Under the pieces are notes generated by a model. That model saw only the letters and a list, made by a program, of their open reading frames with translations, had not been told where the DNA came from and did no database searches. From DASSQJ01 sp963726295 (GTDB taxonomy: Bacteria > Actinomycetota > Actinomycetes > Actinomycetales > Dermatophilaceae): a stretch of 64,000 nucleotides of DNA. The stretch is taken from NCBI GenBank assembly GCA_963726295.1, contig CAVSBW010000012.1, positions 248,001 to 312,000 on the forward strand, read 5' to 3'. This document shows, one piece after another, positions 43,668 to 52,024 of the stretch. Position numbers and translations under genes: made by a program. Numbering within the stretch: position 1 is the first letter of the stretch; each line of letters starts with the position of its first letter.

Positions 43668-45280
43668 GCGCGGCCCCGGCCGAGCGCGGCCCGCACCGCG
43701 GCCAACCCCGTGTCGTGGTCGGTGAGGTGCAGCCGGAGGACCGGCCGACCGTGGTCGGCGAGCACCTTGGCGTCCCCTGCGGCCTGGGCCGCGATGAACT
43801 GGCCGAAGGTGAAGTCGCGGCCGGGCACCTCGAGGTCCTCCGCGGGTGTCCCCGTGACCTGCACGTAGAGCCCGGTGGCGGGGCCGCCCTTGTGGTACTG
43901 GCCGGTGGAGTGGAGGAAGCGCGGGCCCCACCCGAACGTGGCGGGTCGCCCGGTGCGGTCGAAGAGGTCGCGGGCCACGTGCTCGAGCTCCGCGTCGGCC
44001 TCCCGGTCGAGGTAGGCCATGATCGCGACGTACCCGTGGGTCTCGTCCAGGCCGGCGAGCAGCGCGTCGACCGCCGCATCGAGCGTGTCGGCGCCACCCA
44101 ACCAGTCGCCACCCAGGGCGCGGACCTCGACCGCACCGTCGGTGAAGGCCGGGGCATCGCCGGCGCCCATCCCGCCCTCGAGCATCTCGCGGGCCGCGGC
44201 CTTCGCGCTCTCGACGTCCGGCTGGTCGAAGGGGTTGATGCCGAGCAGGGCGCCCGCCACGGCGGTGGCGGACTCCCAGAGCAGCAGCTGGGCCCCGAGG
44301 GGTCCGGCCACCGTCACCAGCGAGGGCTCCTGCGCGCCGTCGTCGTCGGCCTCGGAGGAGACGAGGCGGACCACGGTGCCGTCGTCGTAGGTGTGTGCGG
44401 GCTCGTCACCGATGGCGACCACCGGGAGGATGCCGGTGCCCTGCTTGCCCGTGGACTCCGCGATGAGCTGCTCGGCCCAGGCCGGGAAGCCGACGTTCTC
44501 GGTGCCGGCGTCGACGAGCACGAGCTTGTCGCGCAGCGGGTCGGTGCCGGCCATGGCCGCCCCGAGGCGGAGGGCGGGGTTGGCGTCGTCGTCGGCGGCG
44601 AGGAGGTCGGCGACGGCCTCGGCGTCGTCGAGGAGGGCTTCGACGTCCGCCCCCGCGAGCCCGCTCGGCACCAGGCCGAACGCGGTGAGGGCGGAGTAGC
44701 GGCCACCGACGTCCGGGTCGGCGTTCACGACGCGGAACCGGTCGGCGCGGGCCTGCCGGTCGAGGGGGCTGCCGGGGTCGGTGACGACGACCATCCGGTC
44801 GGTGGGGTCGAGGCCGGCGTCCCGGAAGGCCTGCTCGAAGGCGCGGCGCTGGCTGTCGGTCTCGACCGTGGAGCCCGACTTGCTCGACACGACGACGACG
44901 GTGCGGTCGAGGTCGGTGAGCGCCCGGCGGACGACGTCGGGGTCGGAGGAGTCGAGCACCACCAGGGGCACCCCGGCGGTGGCGCAGATGACCTCAGGGG
45001 CGAGCGAGGACCCACCCATCCCGCAGAGCACCACCCGGTCGTACCCGGCTCGCCCGAGCTCGTCGCGCAGGGCCGCGACCTCACCCACGAGCGGGCGCGA
45101 GGAGCGGGGGAGCCCGGTCCACGAGAGCCGCTTGGCGGCCTCGCCCTCGGCGGCCTCGCCCCACAGCGTGTGGTCCTGGTCGAAGAGCCGGCCGGCGAAG
45201 CGGTCCCGGACCAGCCGCGGCACGTGGGTGGCGATCGCCTCGGCGGCCGCCCCCGTGGCGGCGACGTCGAGCGCGCTCAC
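43664..45280 (-). CDS. pgi: Glucose-6-phosphate isomerase
   Basis: Interconverts glucose 6-phosphate and fructose 6-phosphate, linking glycolysis to the pentose phosphate genes around it. About 538 residues. Segments: VVLCGMGGSSLAPEV, VVSSKSGSTVETDSQ, the C-terminal PRFLHSTGQYHKGGP and GRDFTFGQFIAAQ. This is the GMGGSS variant seen in actinobacterial pgi genes located between tal and zwf. GTG 45280 overlaps the tal stop (GTGA). Confidence 0.92.
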   Translation of the reverse strand: MSALDVAATGAAAEAIATHVPRLVRDRFAGRLFDQDHTLWGEAAEGEAAKRLSWTGLPRSSRPLVGEVAALRDELGRAGYDRVVLCGMGGSSLAPEVICATAGVPLVVLDSSDPDVVRRALTDLDRTVVVVSSKSGSTVETDSQRRAFEQAFRDAGLDPTDRMVVVTDPGSPLDRQARADRFRVVNADPDVGGRYSALTAFGLVPSGLAGADVEALLDDAEAVADLLAADDDANPALRLGAAMAGTDPLRDKLVLVDAGTENVGFPAWAEQLIAESTGKQGTGILPVVAIGDEPAHTYDDGTVVRLVSSEADDDGAQEPSLVTVAGPLGAQLLLWESATAVAGALLGINPFDQPDVESAKAAAREMLEGGMGAGDAPAFTDGAVEVRALGGDWLGGADTLDAAVDALLAGLDETHGYVAIMAYLDREADAELEHVARDLFDRTGRPATFGWGPRFLHSTGQYHKGGPATGLYVQVTGTPAEDLEVPGRDFTFGQFIAAQAAGDAKVLADHGRPVLRLHLTDHDTGLAAVRAALGRGRA

Positions 45281-46392
45281 GCGGTGGCCCTCTCGAGCTC
45301 CTTGCTGACGCCGTCGAGCAGCTCGGCCCACGACGTCTCGAACTTCTCGACGCCCTCGCGCTCGAGCTGGGCGACGACGTCGGCATACGAGATGCCGAGC
45401 CGCTCGAGGCTGTCCAGTACCTCGCTCGCGTCGTCGTAGGCTCCGCGGATGGTGTCGCCGCGGATCTCACCGTGGTCGGCGACGGCGTCGAGGGTCTTCT
45501 CCGGCATCGTGTTGACCGTGTCGGGGGCGACGAGCTCGGTGATGTACATCGTGTCCGGGTACTCGGGGTTCTTCACGCCCGTGGAGGCCCAGAGCGGCCG
45601 CTGGCGGTGTGCTCCTGACGCCTCGAGGGACCCCCAGCGCGGCGTGGCGAACACCTCCTCGTAGGCCTTGTAGGCCAGTCGGGCGTTGGCGATGCCGGCC
45701 CGGCCCATCAGCGCCCTGGCCTCGTCGGTGCCGATCTCCTCGAGCCGGCCGTCGACCTCGCTGTCGACCCGCGAGACGAAGAAGGAGGCGACCGATCGGA
45801 TGCCGGACAGGTCCTTGCCGTGCTCGCGCGCCTGCTCCAGGCCGGTGAGGAACGCGTTCATCACCGCGCGGTAGCGGTCGAGGCTGAAGATCAGGGTGAC
45901 GTTGACCGAGATGCCCTCGGCCAGCACCTGCGAGATGGCGGGCAGACCCTCGACGGTGGCCGGGATCTTGACGAAGAGGTTCGGCCGGTCCACGGCCTCG
46001 GCGAGCTGCCGGGCCTGCTCGACCGTCGCTCCGGTGTCATGGGCGAGCCGCGGGTCGACCTCGATCGAGACCCGGCCGTCCTGGCCGGCGGTACGGTCGT
46101 GGACCGGACGGAGCACGTCGCAGGCGTTCCGGACGTCACGGGTGGTGAGGGCGAACACGGCGTCGTCGACACCGGTGTCGCCCGCGGCCAGCTCGTCGAC
46201 CTGGTCGTCGTACGCGTGGCCCTCGGAGAGCGCGGCCTGAAAGATCGAGGGGTTCGTCGTGACCCCCACGATCCCCCGCTCCTCGATGAGCCCGGCGAGG
46301 TTGCCGGACTCGATGCGGTTGCGGGAGAGGTCGTCGAGCCAGACGGCCACGCCGTTGGCGGAGAGGTCCTGGAGGGGCTGGGGGACGGTCAT
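45277..46392 (-). CDS. tal: Transaldolase
   Basis: Transfers a dihydroxyacetone unit between sugar phosphates in the non-oxidative pentose phosphate pathway. 371 residues, the long actinobacterial form. The Schiff-base lysine is Lys142 in NLFVKIPAT; GVTTNPSIFQAAL and VNVTLIFSLDRYRAV are also diagnostic. ATG 46392 has GAGAG upstream. 7 nt after tkt, upstream of pgi with overlapping stop/start. Confidence 0.96.
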   Translation of the reverse strand: MTVPQPLQDLSANGVAVWLDDLSRNRIESGNLAGLIEERGIVGVTTNPSIFQAALSEGHAYDDQVDELAAGDTGVDDAVFALTTRDVRNACDVLRPVHDRTAGQDGRVSIEVDPRLAHDTGATVEQARQLAEAVDRPNLFVKIPATVEGLPAISQVLAEGISVNVTLIFSLDRYRAVMNAFLTGLEQAREHGKDLSGIRSVASFFVSRVDSEVDGRLEEIGTDEARALMGRAGIANARLAYKAYEEVFATPRWGSLEASGAHRQRPLWASTGVKNPEYPDTMYITELVAPDTVNTMPEKTLDAVADHGEIRGDTIRGAYDDASEVLDSLERLGISYADVVAQLEREGVEKFETSWAELLDGVSKELERATA

Positions 46393-46399
46393 GCGACTC

Positions 46400-48676
46400 T
46401 CACTTCCCCGCCGAGGCCTTGCGGCTCGGCGTCTTGGTGTCGCCGGCGGCGCGGGACGAGGAGGCCCGCGGCGCCGTGTCGTTGACGGCGGGCACGCCGG
46501 ATGCCGCACGTGCCGCCTTGAGCGAGTCCTTCGCCGCCTTGACGACGGCCTCGGGGGTGAAGCCGAACTCGCGGAACAGCGTGGCGGCGTCCGCCGAGGC
46601 CCCGAAGTGCTCGAGGCTCACGCAGCGGCCGGCGTCGCCGACCAGGTCGTGCCACCCCATGGACACCCCGGCCTCGATGCTGACCCTGGCCCGCACCTCG
46701 GGCGGCAGGACCTTGTTCTGGTAGGAGCGCGGCTGCTCCTCGAACCATTCCCGGCACGGCATGGAGACCACGCGGGTGCGGGTCCCGCCCCGCTCGAGCT
46801 GCTCGCGCGCGGCGAGGGCCACCGACACCTCGGACCCGGTGGCGATGAGCACCACCTCGGGGGCATCGGTGCCGTCGGCGCCACCGTCGACGAGGACGTA
46901 GGCGCCCTTGCGGACCCCGGACGCCTTGGCGTGGGTGGAGCGGTCGACGGTCGGCAGCGGCTGGCGGGAGAGGGCCAGGCCGGCCGTGCGGCGGCGGCGC
47001 AGCACCTCGCCCCAGGCCTGCGCGGTCTCGTTGGCGTCCGCGGGGCGCACGACGTCGAGCTGCGGGATGGCCCGCAGCGCGGCGAGGTGCTCGACCGGCT
47101 GGTGGGTGGGACCGTCCTCGCCGAGCCCGACGGAGTCGTGGGTCCACACGAAGGTCACCGGCAGCTGCTGGAGCGCGGCCAGCCGCACGGCGGGGCGCAT
47201 GTAGTCGGAGAAGATGAGGAAGGTCCCGCCGTACGGGCGGGTCAGGCCCTCGAGGGCGATGCCGTTGAGGGCCATCCCCATGGCGTTCTCGCGGATGCCG
47301 AAGTGCAGGGTGCGGCCGTACGGGCCGCCCTTCCACTCCTCGGTCTGCTTGCCCCTGGGGATGAAGGACGGCTCGCCCTTCATCGTCGTGTTGTTGGACT
47401 CGGCGAGGTCGGCCGAGCCGCCCCAGAGCTCTGGGAGGACGGGCGCGAGCGCCCCGAGCACCTGACCGGAGGCGGCCCGGGTGGCCATCCCCTTGGCGTC
47501 GGCCTCGAAGGTGGGCAGCGCCTTGGCGAACCCGTCGGGCAGGCGGCCCTCGACGAGGCGGTCGAGGAGCTCCGCGCGCTCGGGGTTGGCTCTGCGCCAC
47601 GCCTTGTACCCCTTGTCCCACTGGCGGTGGGCCGCCTTGCCGCGCTTCCTCACCTCGCGGGTGTGGGTGATGACCGCACGCTCGACCTCGAAGGTCTTGC
47701 CGGGGTCGAACCCGAGGATCTCCTTGGTGGCGGCGACCTCGTCCGCACCGAGCGCGGAGCCGTGCGCCTTGCCCGTGCCGCGGGCGGAGGGCGCGGGCCA
47801 GGCGATCACCGTGCGGAGGACGACCAGGGTGGGCCGACGGCGCGAGCGGCGGCTCTTATCGAGGGCGGCGAGCACGGCGTCGACGTCCTCGGTGTACCCG
47901 GGGGTGCCCTTGGGGTCCTCGCTGCGCCGCCAGTCGACCTCGACGACGTCCCAGCCGTAGGCCGCGAAGCGCTGGCCGACGTCCTCACTGAAGGAGATGT
48001 CGGTGTCGTCCTCGATGGAGATCTGGTTGGCGTCGTAGACGACCGTGAGGTTGGACAGCTCCTGGTGGCCGGCGAGCGAGCAGGCCTCGGACGCCACGCC
48101 CTCCATGAGGTCGCCGTCGGACGCCAGGACCCACACGTGGTGGTCGAACGGGCTCTCGCCGGCCTTGGCGTCGGGGTCGAGCAGGCCGCGCTGGCGGCGC
48201 TGGGCCATCGCCATGCCGACGGCCGAGGCCAGGCCCGAGCCGAGCGGGCCGGTGGTGATCTCGACCCCCGCGGTGTGGTGCACCTCGGGGTGTCCCGGTG
48301 TCTGCGAGCCCCAGGTCCGGAGCGCCTCGAGGTCGGCGAGCTCGAGGCCGTACCCCGAGAGGTAGAGCTGGATGTACTGGGTGAGCGAGGAGTGACCGCA
48401 GGAGAGGACGAAGCGGTCGCGGCCGAGCCACTGTGGGTCGGTGGGGTCGTGGCGCATCACCTGCTGGTAGAGCAGGTAGGCGACCGGGGCCAGGCTCATC
48501 GCGGTGCCCGGGTGGCCGTTGCCGACCTTCTGCACTGCGTCGGCGGCGAGAACGCGGACCGTGTCCACCGCCCGGACGTCGAGGTCGGTCCACTTCGCCC
48601 TCTTCGCAACCGGGCGGGTGATCTCGTCGGAGCGGCCGGCGAGGAGGGAGCTGGTGCGGGTACGGGACGGGCTCAA
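46400..48676 (-). CDS. tkt: Transketolase
   Basis: Thiamine-diphosphate enzyme moving two-carbon units between sugar phosphates; first gene of the tkt-tal-pgi-zwf-opcA-pgl operon. About 758 residues. Segments: VGNGHPGTAMSLAPVAYLL, the ThDP-binding DGDLMEGVASEACSLAGH..NQISIEDDTD, and THDSVGLGEDGPTHQPVEHL. TTG 48676 has AGAGAGG 7 nt upstream and gives a basic N-terminus; GTG 48718 is an alternative. About 40 extra Ala/Ser/Lys-rich residues follow the core at the C-terminus. Confidence 0.95.
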   Translation of the reverse strand: MSPSRTRTSSLLAGRSDEITRPVAKRAKWTDLDVRAVDTVRVLAADAVQKVGNGHPGTAMSLAPVAYLLYQQVMRHDPTDPQWLGRDRFVLSCGHSSLTQYIQLYLSGYGLELADLEALRTWGSQTPGHPEVHHTAGVEITTGPLGSGLASAVGMAMAQRRQRGLLDPDAKAGESPFDHHVWVLASDGDLMEGVASEACSLAGHQELSNLTVVYDANQISIEDDTDISFSEDVGQRFAAYGWDVVEVDWRRSEDPKGTPGYTEDVDAVLAALDKSRRSRRRPTLVVLRTVIAWPAPSARGTGKAHGSALGADEVAATKEILGFDPGKTFEVERAVITHTREVRKRGKAAHRQWDKGYKAWRRANPERAELLDRLVEGRLPDGFAKALPTFEADAKGMATRAASGQVLGALAPVLPELWGGSADLAESNNTTMKGEPSFIPRGKQTEEWKGGPYGRTLHFGIRENAMGMALNGIALEGLTRPYGGTFLIFSDYMRPAVRLAALQQLPVTFVWTHDSVGLGEDGPTHQPVEHLAALRAIPQLDVVRPADANETAQAWGEVLRRRRTAGLALSRQPLPTVDRSTHAKASGVRKGAYVLVDGGADGTDAPEVVLIATGSEVSVALAAREQLERGGTRTRVVSMPCREWFEEQPRSYQNKVLPPEVRARVSIEAGVSMGWHDLVGDAGRCVSLEHFGASADAATLFREFGFTPEAVVKAAKDSLKAARAASGVPAVNDTAPRASSSRAAGDTKTPSRKASAGK

Positions 48677-48751
48677 CGGTTTGCCTCTCTGGCGTGGGCG
48701 TTCTGGACGTCGCGGCACGGCGCGTGAGGTCGCTGTGACAGGTGCTCCTCG

Positions 48752-48757
48752 TCACCC
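48752..48757 (-). promoter_or_regulatory. -10 element of the pentose phosphate operon
   Basis: On the minus strand TAGGGT, about 75 nt before the TTG start of tkt, leaving a leader of about 70 nt. It faces away from the ctaB -10 element; the two are about 50 nt apart. Confidence 0.45.
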
Positions 48758-48804
48758 TAGTGCGGACGCGTCGGTGCGGGTGGGGACGGACCTGGCGGGA
48801 CGGC

Positions 48805-48810
48805 TAGAAT
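48805..48810 (+). promoter_or_regulatory. -10 element of ctaB
   Basis: TAGAAT, 32 nt before the GTG of ctaB, with a Shine-Dalgarno (GAAGGAC) in between. This is the closest match to TATAAT among the listed sites. Confidence 0.5.
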
Positions 48811-48842
48811 CTCGGCATTCCGTCCCTCGTCCGAAGGACTCC

Positions 48843-49787
48843 GTGGCCTCCCTCCCGCTGACGACCGGCGCCCCCGCGGCGTCGGCCCGCACCCGCCGGC
48901 GCCGGCTGGCGAGCTACGTCGCGCTCACCAAGCCCCGGATCATCGAGCTGCTGCTCGTCACGACGGTGCCCGTCATGTTCCTCGCGCAGGGGGGCGTGCC
49001 GTCGCTGTGGCTCGTCGTCGCGACCCTCGTCGGCGGCACCCTGAGCGCCGGGGCGGCGAACACCTTCAACTCCGTCTACGACCGCGACATCGACCGGCTC
49101 ATGCACCGCACGAGCAACCGGCCGATGGTCACGGGGGAGGTCACCGCGCGCGAGGCCCTGGTGTTCGGCGCCGTGCTGACCGTCGTGTCCACGGCCTGGT
49201 TCGCGCTGCTCGTGAACGTCGTGTCGGCGGCGCTGTCGGTGCTCGCGATCGCCTTCTACGCGGTCGGCTACACCATCGTGCTCAAGCGACGGACGAGCCA
49301 GAACATCGTCTGGGGCGGGGTCGCCGGGTGCATGCCCGTCCTCATCGGCTGGTCGGCGGTCACCGGGGGAGTCGCGTGGCCGGCGGTCGTGCTCTTCCTC
49401 GTGATCTTCTTCTGGACGCCGCCCCACTACTGGCCGCTGTCGATGGCCTTCCGCGACGACTACGCGGCCGCCGAGGTCCCGATGCTGCCGGTGGAGCGCG
49501 GCCCGGTGGCGGTCGGTCGCCAGGTCGTCCTCTACGCGTGGGTGATGGTCGCGACCTCGCTCGTGCTCGTGCCGGTGGCCGGTATGGGGTGGGTCTACAC
49601 CGGCACCGCCGTGCTCGCCGGGGGCGTCTTCGTCGTCGAGGCACACCGGCTGCACCTGGCCGCCCGCCGCGGGGCCACCGGCTCGGCGCTACGGCCGATG
49701 CGCCTCTTCCACTACTCCATCACCTATGTGACGGTGGTCTTCCTCGCGGTGGCCGTGGACCCGCTGCTGCACCTGCCCGTGCCCTGA
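48843..49787 (+). CDS. ctaB: Protohaem IX farnesyltransferase (haem O synthase)
   Basis: Adds a farnesyl group to haem B to make haem O, needed for cytochrome oxidase. 314 residues, about nine transmembrane helices. Prenyltransferase Asp motif is ANTFNSVYDRDIDRLMHRT, plus KRRTSQNIVWGGVAGCMP and FWTPPHYWPLSMAF. GTG 48843 with GAAGGAC upstream. Divergent from tkt; ctaA, the next enzyme, lies about 5 kb away on the opposite strand. Confidence 0.96.
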   Translation: MASLPLTTGAPAASARTRRRRLASYVALTKPRIIELLLVTTVPVMFLAQGGVPSLWLVVATLVGGTLSAGAANTFNSVYDRDIDRLMHRTSNRPMVTGEVTAREALVFGAVLTVVSTAWFALLVNVVSAALSVLAIAFYAVGYTIVLKRRTSQNIVWGGVAGCMPVLIGWSAVTGGVAWPAVVLFLVIFFWTPPHYWPLSMAFRDDYAAAEVPMLPVERGPVAVGRQVVLYAWVMVATSLVLVPVAGMGWVYTGTAVLAGGVFVVEAHRLHLAARRGATGSALRPMRLFHYSITYVTVVFLAVAVDPLLHLPVP

Positions 49788-51067
49788 CGGCTGCCGCCCG
49801 ATGCCTTCCCGGAGGGGAGGTCACGGCCACTGCGGTACGGGCCGACGTAGACGGCCAGCGAGGCGAGCACGTGCAGCACCGTCATCACGGTGATGGTGGG
49901 ACGGATGCCGACCGCCGTGCCCATCCAGCCCGCCACGAGGCCGGCCAGGGGCATGGTCCCGAAGTTGACCACCGACGAGGCGGCGACGGTCCGGCCGAGC
50001 AGCGCGGACGGGGTGTACCGCTGGCGGAACGCCGACCGGACGACGTTGGCGCCGACCACGCCGACCCCGACGAGGGCCGCACCGAGGGGAACGAGCGCGA
50101 CCGCGTCACCGGGGCGGGCGAGGGGCACGAGCAAGACGGCCGGTCCGCCGAGCACCTGGAGCCACCGCAGCGCGCGGGCGGTGCCCACTCGGGCGGCCAG
50201 CCGGGTGGCCACCACCGCGCCCACCAGCCCACCGACGCTGCCGGCGGAGAGCAGTGCCCCGACCGCGGCGGGCCCGACACCGAGGTCGCGGACGAGGAAG
50301 AGGACGAGGAGCGTGCCGTACCCGGTGAGGGCGAAGTTCGAGGTGGCGCCCTGGAGGGTGAAGAAGCGCAGGTGGCGGTCGCGGGCCACGATCCGCACGC
50401 CCTGCGCGATCTCGCCGCGGAGCGACGTCCTGGGCTCCGGCGCGTCGGGGCGGCGCAGGGTCCGCGGGTCGATCCGCCACAGGCAGACGGCGGAGACGAG
50501 GAAGCTCACGACGTCGAGCACGACGGCCCAGACGCCCCCGAGGACCTGCACACCGAGGCCACCGACACCCGGGCCGGCCACCTGCATCGCCGACTCCGTT
50601 CCGTAGAGCCGACCGTTGGCGGTGTCGAGCTCGCCGTCGCGCACGACGCGGGGGACGAACGTGGCGTAGGCGGTGCGGAAGAACACCGAGCACCCTCCCG
50701 CCACGAAGGTCGCGAGCACGAGGTGGGAGAGGGTGAGCGCCCCGAGGGCCCAGGCGAACGGGACCGACCCGACCGCCGCCGCGGCCACCAGGTCGGCGGC
50801 GATCATCACCCGTCGTGGGTCCAGCCGGTCGACCCAGGCCCCGGCCGGCAGCCCGACCACGAGCCACGGGAGCCAGGCGGCCGCCGTGAGCAGCCCCATC
50901 CAGGTGGCGCCGGCGTCGAAGACGGTGACGGCGACGAGCGGGACCACGACGGTGGTCGTCATGGCGCCGAGGACACTGACGCCCTCACCGAACCAGAGCA
51001 GCCGGAAGGAGGCGTTGTCGGCCAGTGGCGCCGGGCCGGCCCTCACTGCCGCGGTGTCGGGTCTCAC
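49724..51067 (-). CDS. MFS transporter (EntS-like drug/siderophore exporter type)
   Basis: About 447 residues, twelve hydrophobic segments. The N-terminus NASFRLLWFGEGVSVLGAM and the loop WVDRLDPRRVMIAADL are typical of the MFS_3 branch; substrate unknown. GTG 51067 overlaps the stop of the arsR gene (GTGA), so it is expressed with, and probably controlled by, that regulator. Its 3' end overlaps the end of ctaB by 64 nt (49724-49787) on the opposite strand. The overlapping tail (GSRQGTGRCSSGSTATARK) is low-complexity and may be an extension past the natural end of the domain. Confidence 0.86.
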   Translation of the reverse strand: MRPDTAAVRAGPAPLADNASFRLLWFGEGVSVLGAMTTTVVVPLVAVTVFDAGATWMGLLTAAAWLPWLVVGLPAGAWVDRLDPRRVMIAADLVAAAAVGSVPFAWALGALTLSHLVLATFVAGGCSVFFRTAYATFVPRVVRDGELDTANGRLYGTESAMQVAGPGVGGLGVQVLGGVWAVVLDVVSFLVSAVCLWRIDPRTLRRPDAPEPRTSLRGEIAQGVRIVARDRHLRFFTLQGATSNFALTGYGTLLVLFLVRDLGVGPAAVGALLSAGSVGGLVGAVVATRLAARVGTARALRWLQVLGGPAVLLVPLARPGDAVALVPLGAALVGVGVVGANVVRSAFRQRYTPSALLGRTVAASSVVNFGTMPLAGLVAGWMGTAVGIRPTITVMTVLHVLASLAVYVGPYRSGRDLPSGKASGGSRQGTGRCSSGSTATARKTTVT

Positions 51068-51636
51068 GGCTGGCACGGGAACCCCCGCGAGAAGACGAGC
51101 ACGGGCTCGCGCTCGGCGCCGTCGTCGGGCGCCTCGCGCTCGCTCCACCGGCGGAACAGGTCCACGACCTCGTCGGCGACCTGACGAAGCTCCTCGGGGG
51201 TGAGGCGCAGCCAGTTCTGGGTGGCGTAGGCGGCGTCGTCCCACTGCGGGTCGGTGCCGCCGTTCGCCATCCATGCGGTGACGCGCTCGACCTGACGCCG
51301 CAGCGCCAGGGCCTCGGCCTCGCGGGCCGCGGCCGTGGCGGCGGGGTCGTCGAGGAGGTCGAGGGTGCTCCAGCGGGTGCCGCTGTTGACCAGTCGCCAC
51401 CACCGCTCGCGCCGGTCGCGGGCCAGCTCGGGAGCCTCCTCGACGAGTCCGGCGTCGGCCAGCACCCGGAGGTGGTGCGAGGCGTTGCCCACCGCCTGAC
51501 CCGTGCGGACGGCGAGCATCGAGGCCGTGGACGGACCGTCGACCTTGAGGGCGTCCATGATCCGGGAGCGGAAGGGGTGGGCGAGCGCGGCGAGGGGCCT
51601 GGCGTCGCGCAGGGTGCGGACCTCGGGACGTGTCAT
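51064..51636 (-). CDS. ArsR-family winged-helix regulator
   Basis: About 190 residues. N-terminal HTH of the ArsR type: LAALAHPFRSRIMDALKVDGPSTASMLAVRTGQAVGNASHHLRVLADAGLV (given as neighbouring blocks; key residues His in NASHHLRVL). The C-terminal half is helical and may sense a small ligand; no clustered metal-binding cysteines are present, so metal sensing is not indicated. ATG 51636 is supported by TACGCT 7 nt upstream. Downstream MFS gene is coupled, suggesting an efflux pump with its own repressor. Confidence 0.86.
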   Translation of the reverse strand: MTRPEVRTLRDARPLAALAHPFRSRIMDALKVDGPSTASMLAVRTGQAVGNASHHLRVLADAGLVEEAPELARDRRERWWRLVNSGTRWSTLDLLDDPAATAAAREAEALALRRQVERVTAWMANGGTDPQWDDAAYATQNWLRLTPEELRQVADEVVDLFRRWSEREAPDDGAEREPVLVFSRGFPCQP

Positions 51637-51643
51637 GCGCACC

Positions 51644-51649
51644 AGCGTA
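51644..51649 (-). promoter_or_regulatory. -10 element, leaderless promoter of the arsR-MFS operon
   Basis: On the minus strand TACGCT, 7 nt, ATG 51636. Confidence 0.55.
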
Positions 51650-51651
51650 GG

Positions 51652-51706
51652 TGCACAAGAAGCGTTGCACAAGATGTGTTGTACGCATGCCCTGAGGTAC
51701 CTCAGG
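51652..51706. promoter_or_regulatory. Operator cluster between arsR and the 66-residue ORF
   Basis: Three nested signals: direct repeats TGCACAAGA at 51652-51660 and 51666-51674; an imperfect 25-bp palindrome 51662-51686 with outer GCGT/ACGC and inner ACA/TGT; and a perfect 16-bp palindrome CCTGAGGTACCTCAGG at 51691-51706. They lie immediately upstream of the arsR -10 element. The palindromes suit dimeric regulators; which protein binds which one is unknown. Confidence 0.5.
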
Positions 51707-51779
51707 AGCGCGCGCGTGGAGGACAACGGGGCGACCTCCCGATGTGGCGGGCTGCCTCAGCCGACGACCGTTGACGGTG

Positions 51780-51800
51780 CCGGTGGCGCCCCGCCACCGG
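51780..51800 (+). other. Stem-loop in leader of the 66-residue ORF
   Basis: CCGGTGGC and GCCACCGG form a perfect 8-bp stem with a 5-nt loop, ending 10 nt before the Shine-Dalgarno (AAGGAG) of the small ORF. It could influence translation or transcription into the regulator gene; no evidence beyond position. Confidence 0.4.
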
Positions 51801-51823
51801 ACCGAAGTCCCAAGGAGCTGACC

Positions 51824-52024
51824 ATGAGCAACCACCTCGCCGACCCGCTGTTCGTCCGTGCCGAGGTCGACTACCGGCTCGAGAACTGGGGAGTCGCCCC
51901 GTTCGGCAGCCACCCCGGCCCCGGCCGGCGCACGCCCCGCCGATGGCGCCGTCGCCTGGACCGGTGGCGTCGTCCGACCACGCACCGGCGTCCCGTGGCC
52001 GTCGCCCGTCCCCGACACCCGTGA
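51824..52024 (+). CDS. Small ORF of 66 residues, unknown function
   Basis: Starts ATG 51824 with a good ribosome binding site (AAGGAG, 8 nt upstream). The first 34 residues (MSNHLADPLFVRAEVDYRLE... ) are mixed and acidic; the rest is strongly basic, with RRWRRRLDRWRR. No hydrophobic segment. The stop overlaps a GTG (GTGA at 52021-52024) in frame with the downstream regulator, as in many coupled gene pairs here. Homology is not recognised; I regard it as a real but unverified small gene. Confidence 0.6.
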   Translation: MSNHLADPLFVRAEVDYRLENWGVAPFGSHPGPGRRTPRRWRRRLDRWRRPTTHRRPVAVARPRHP

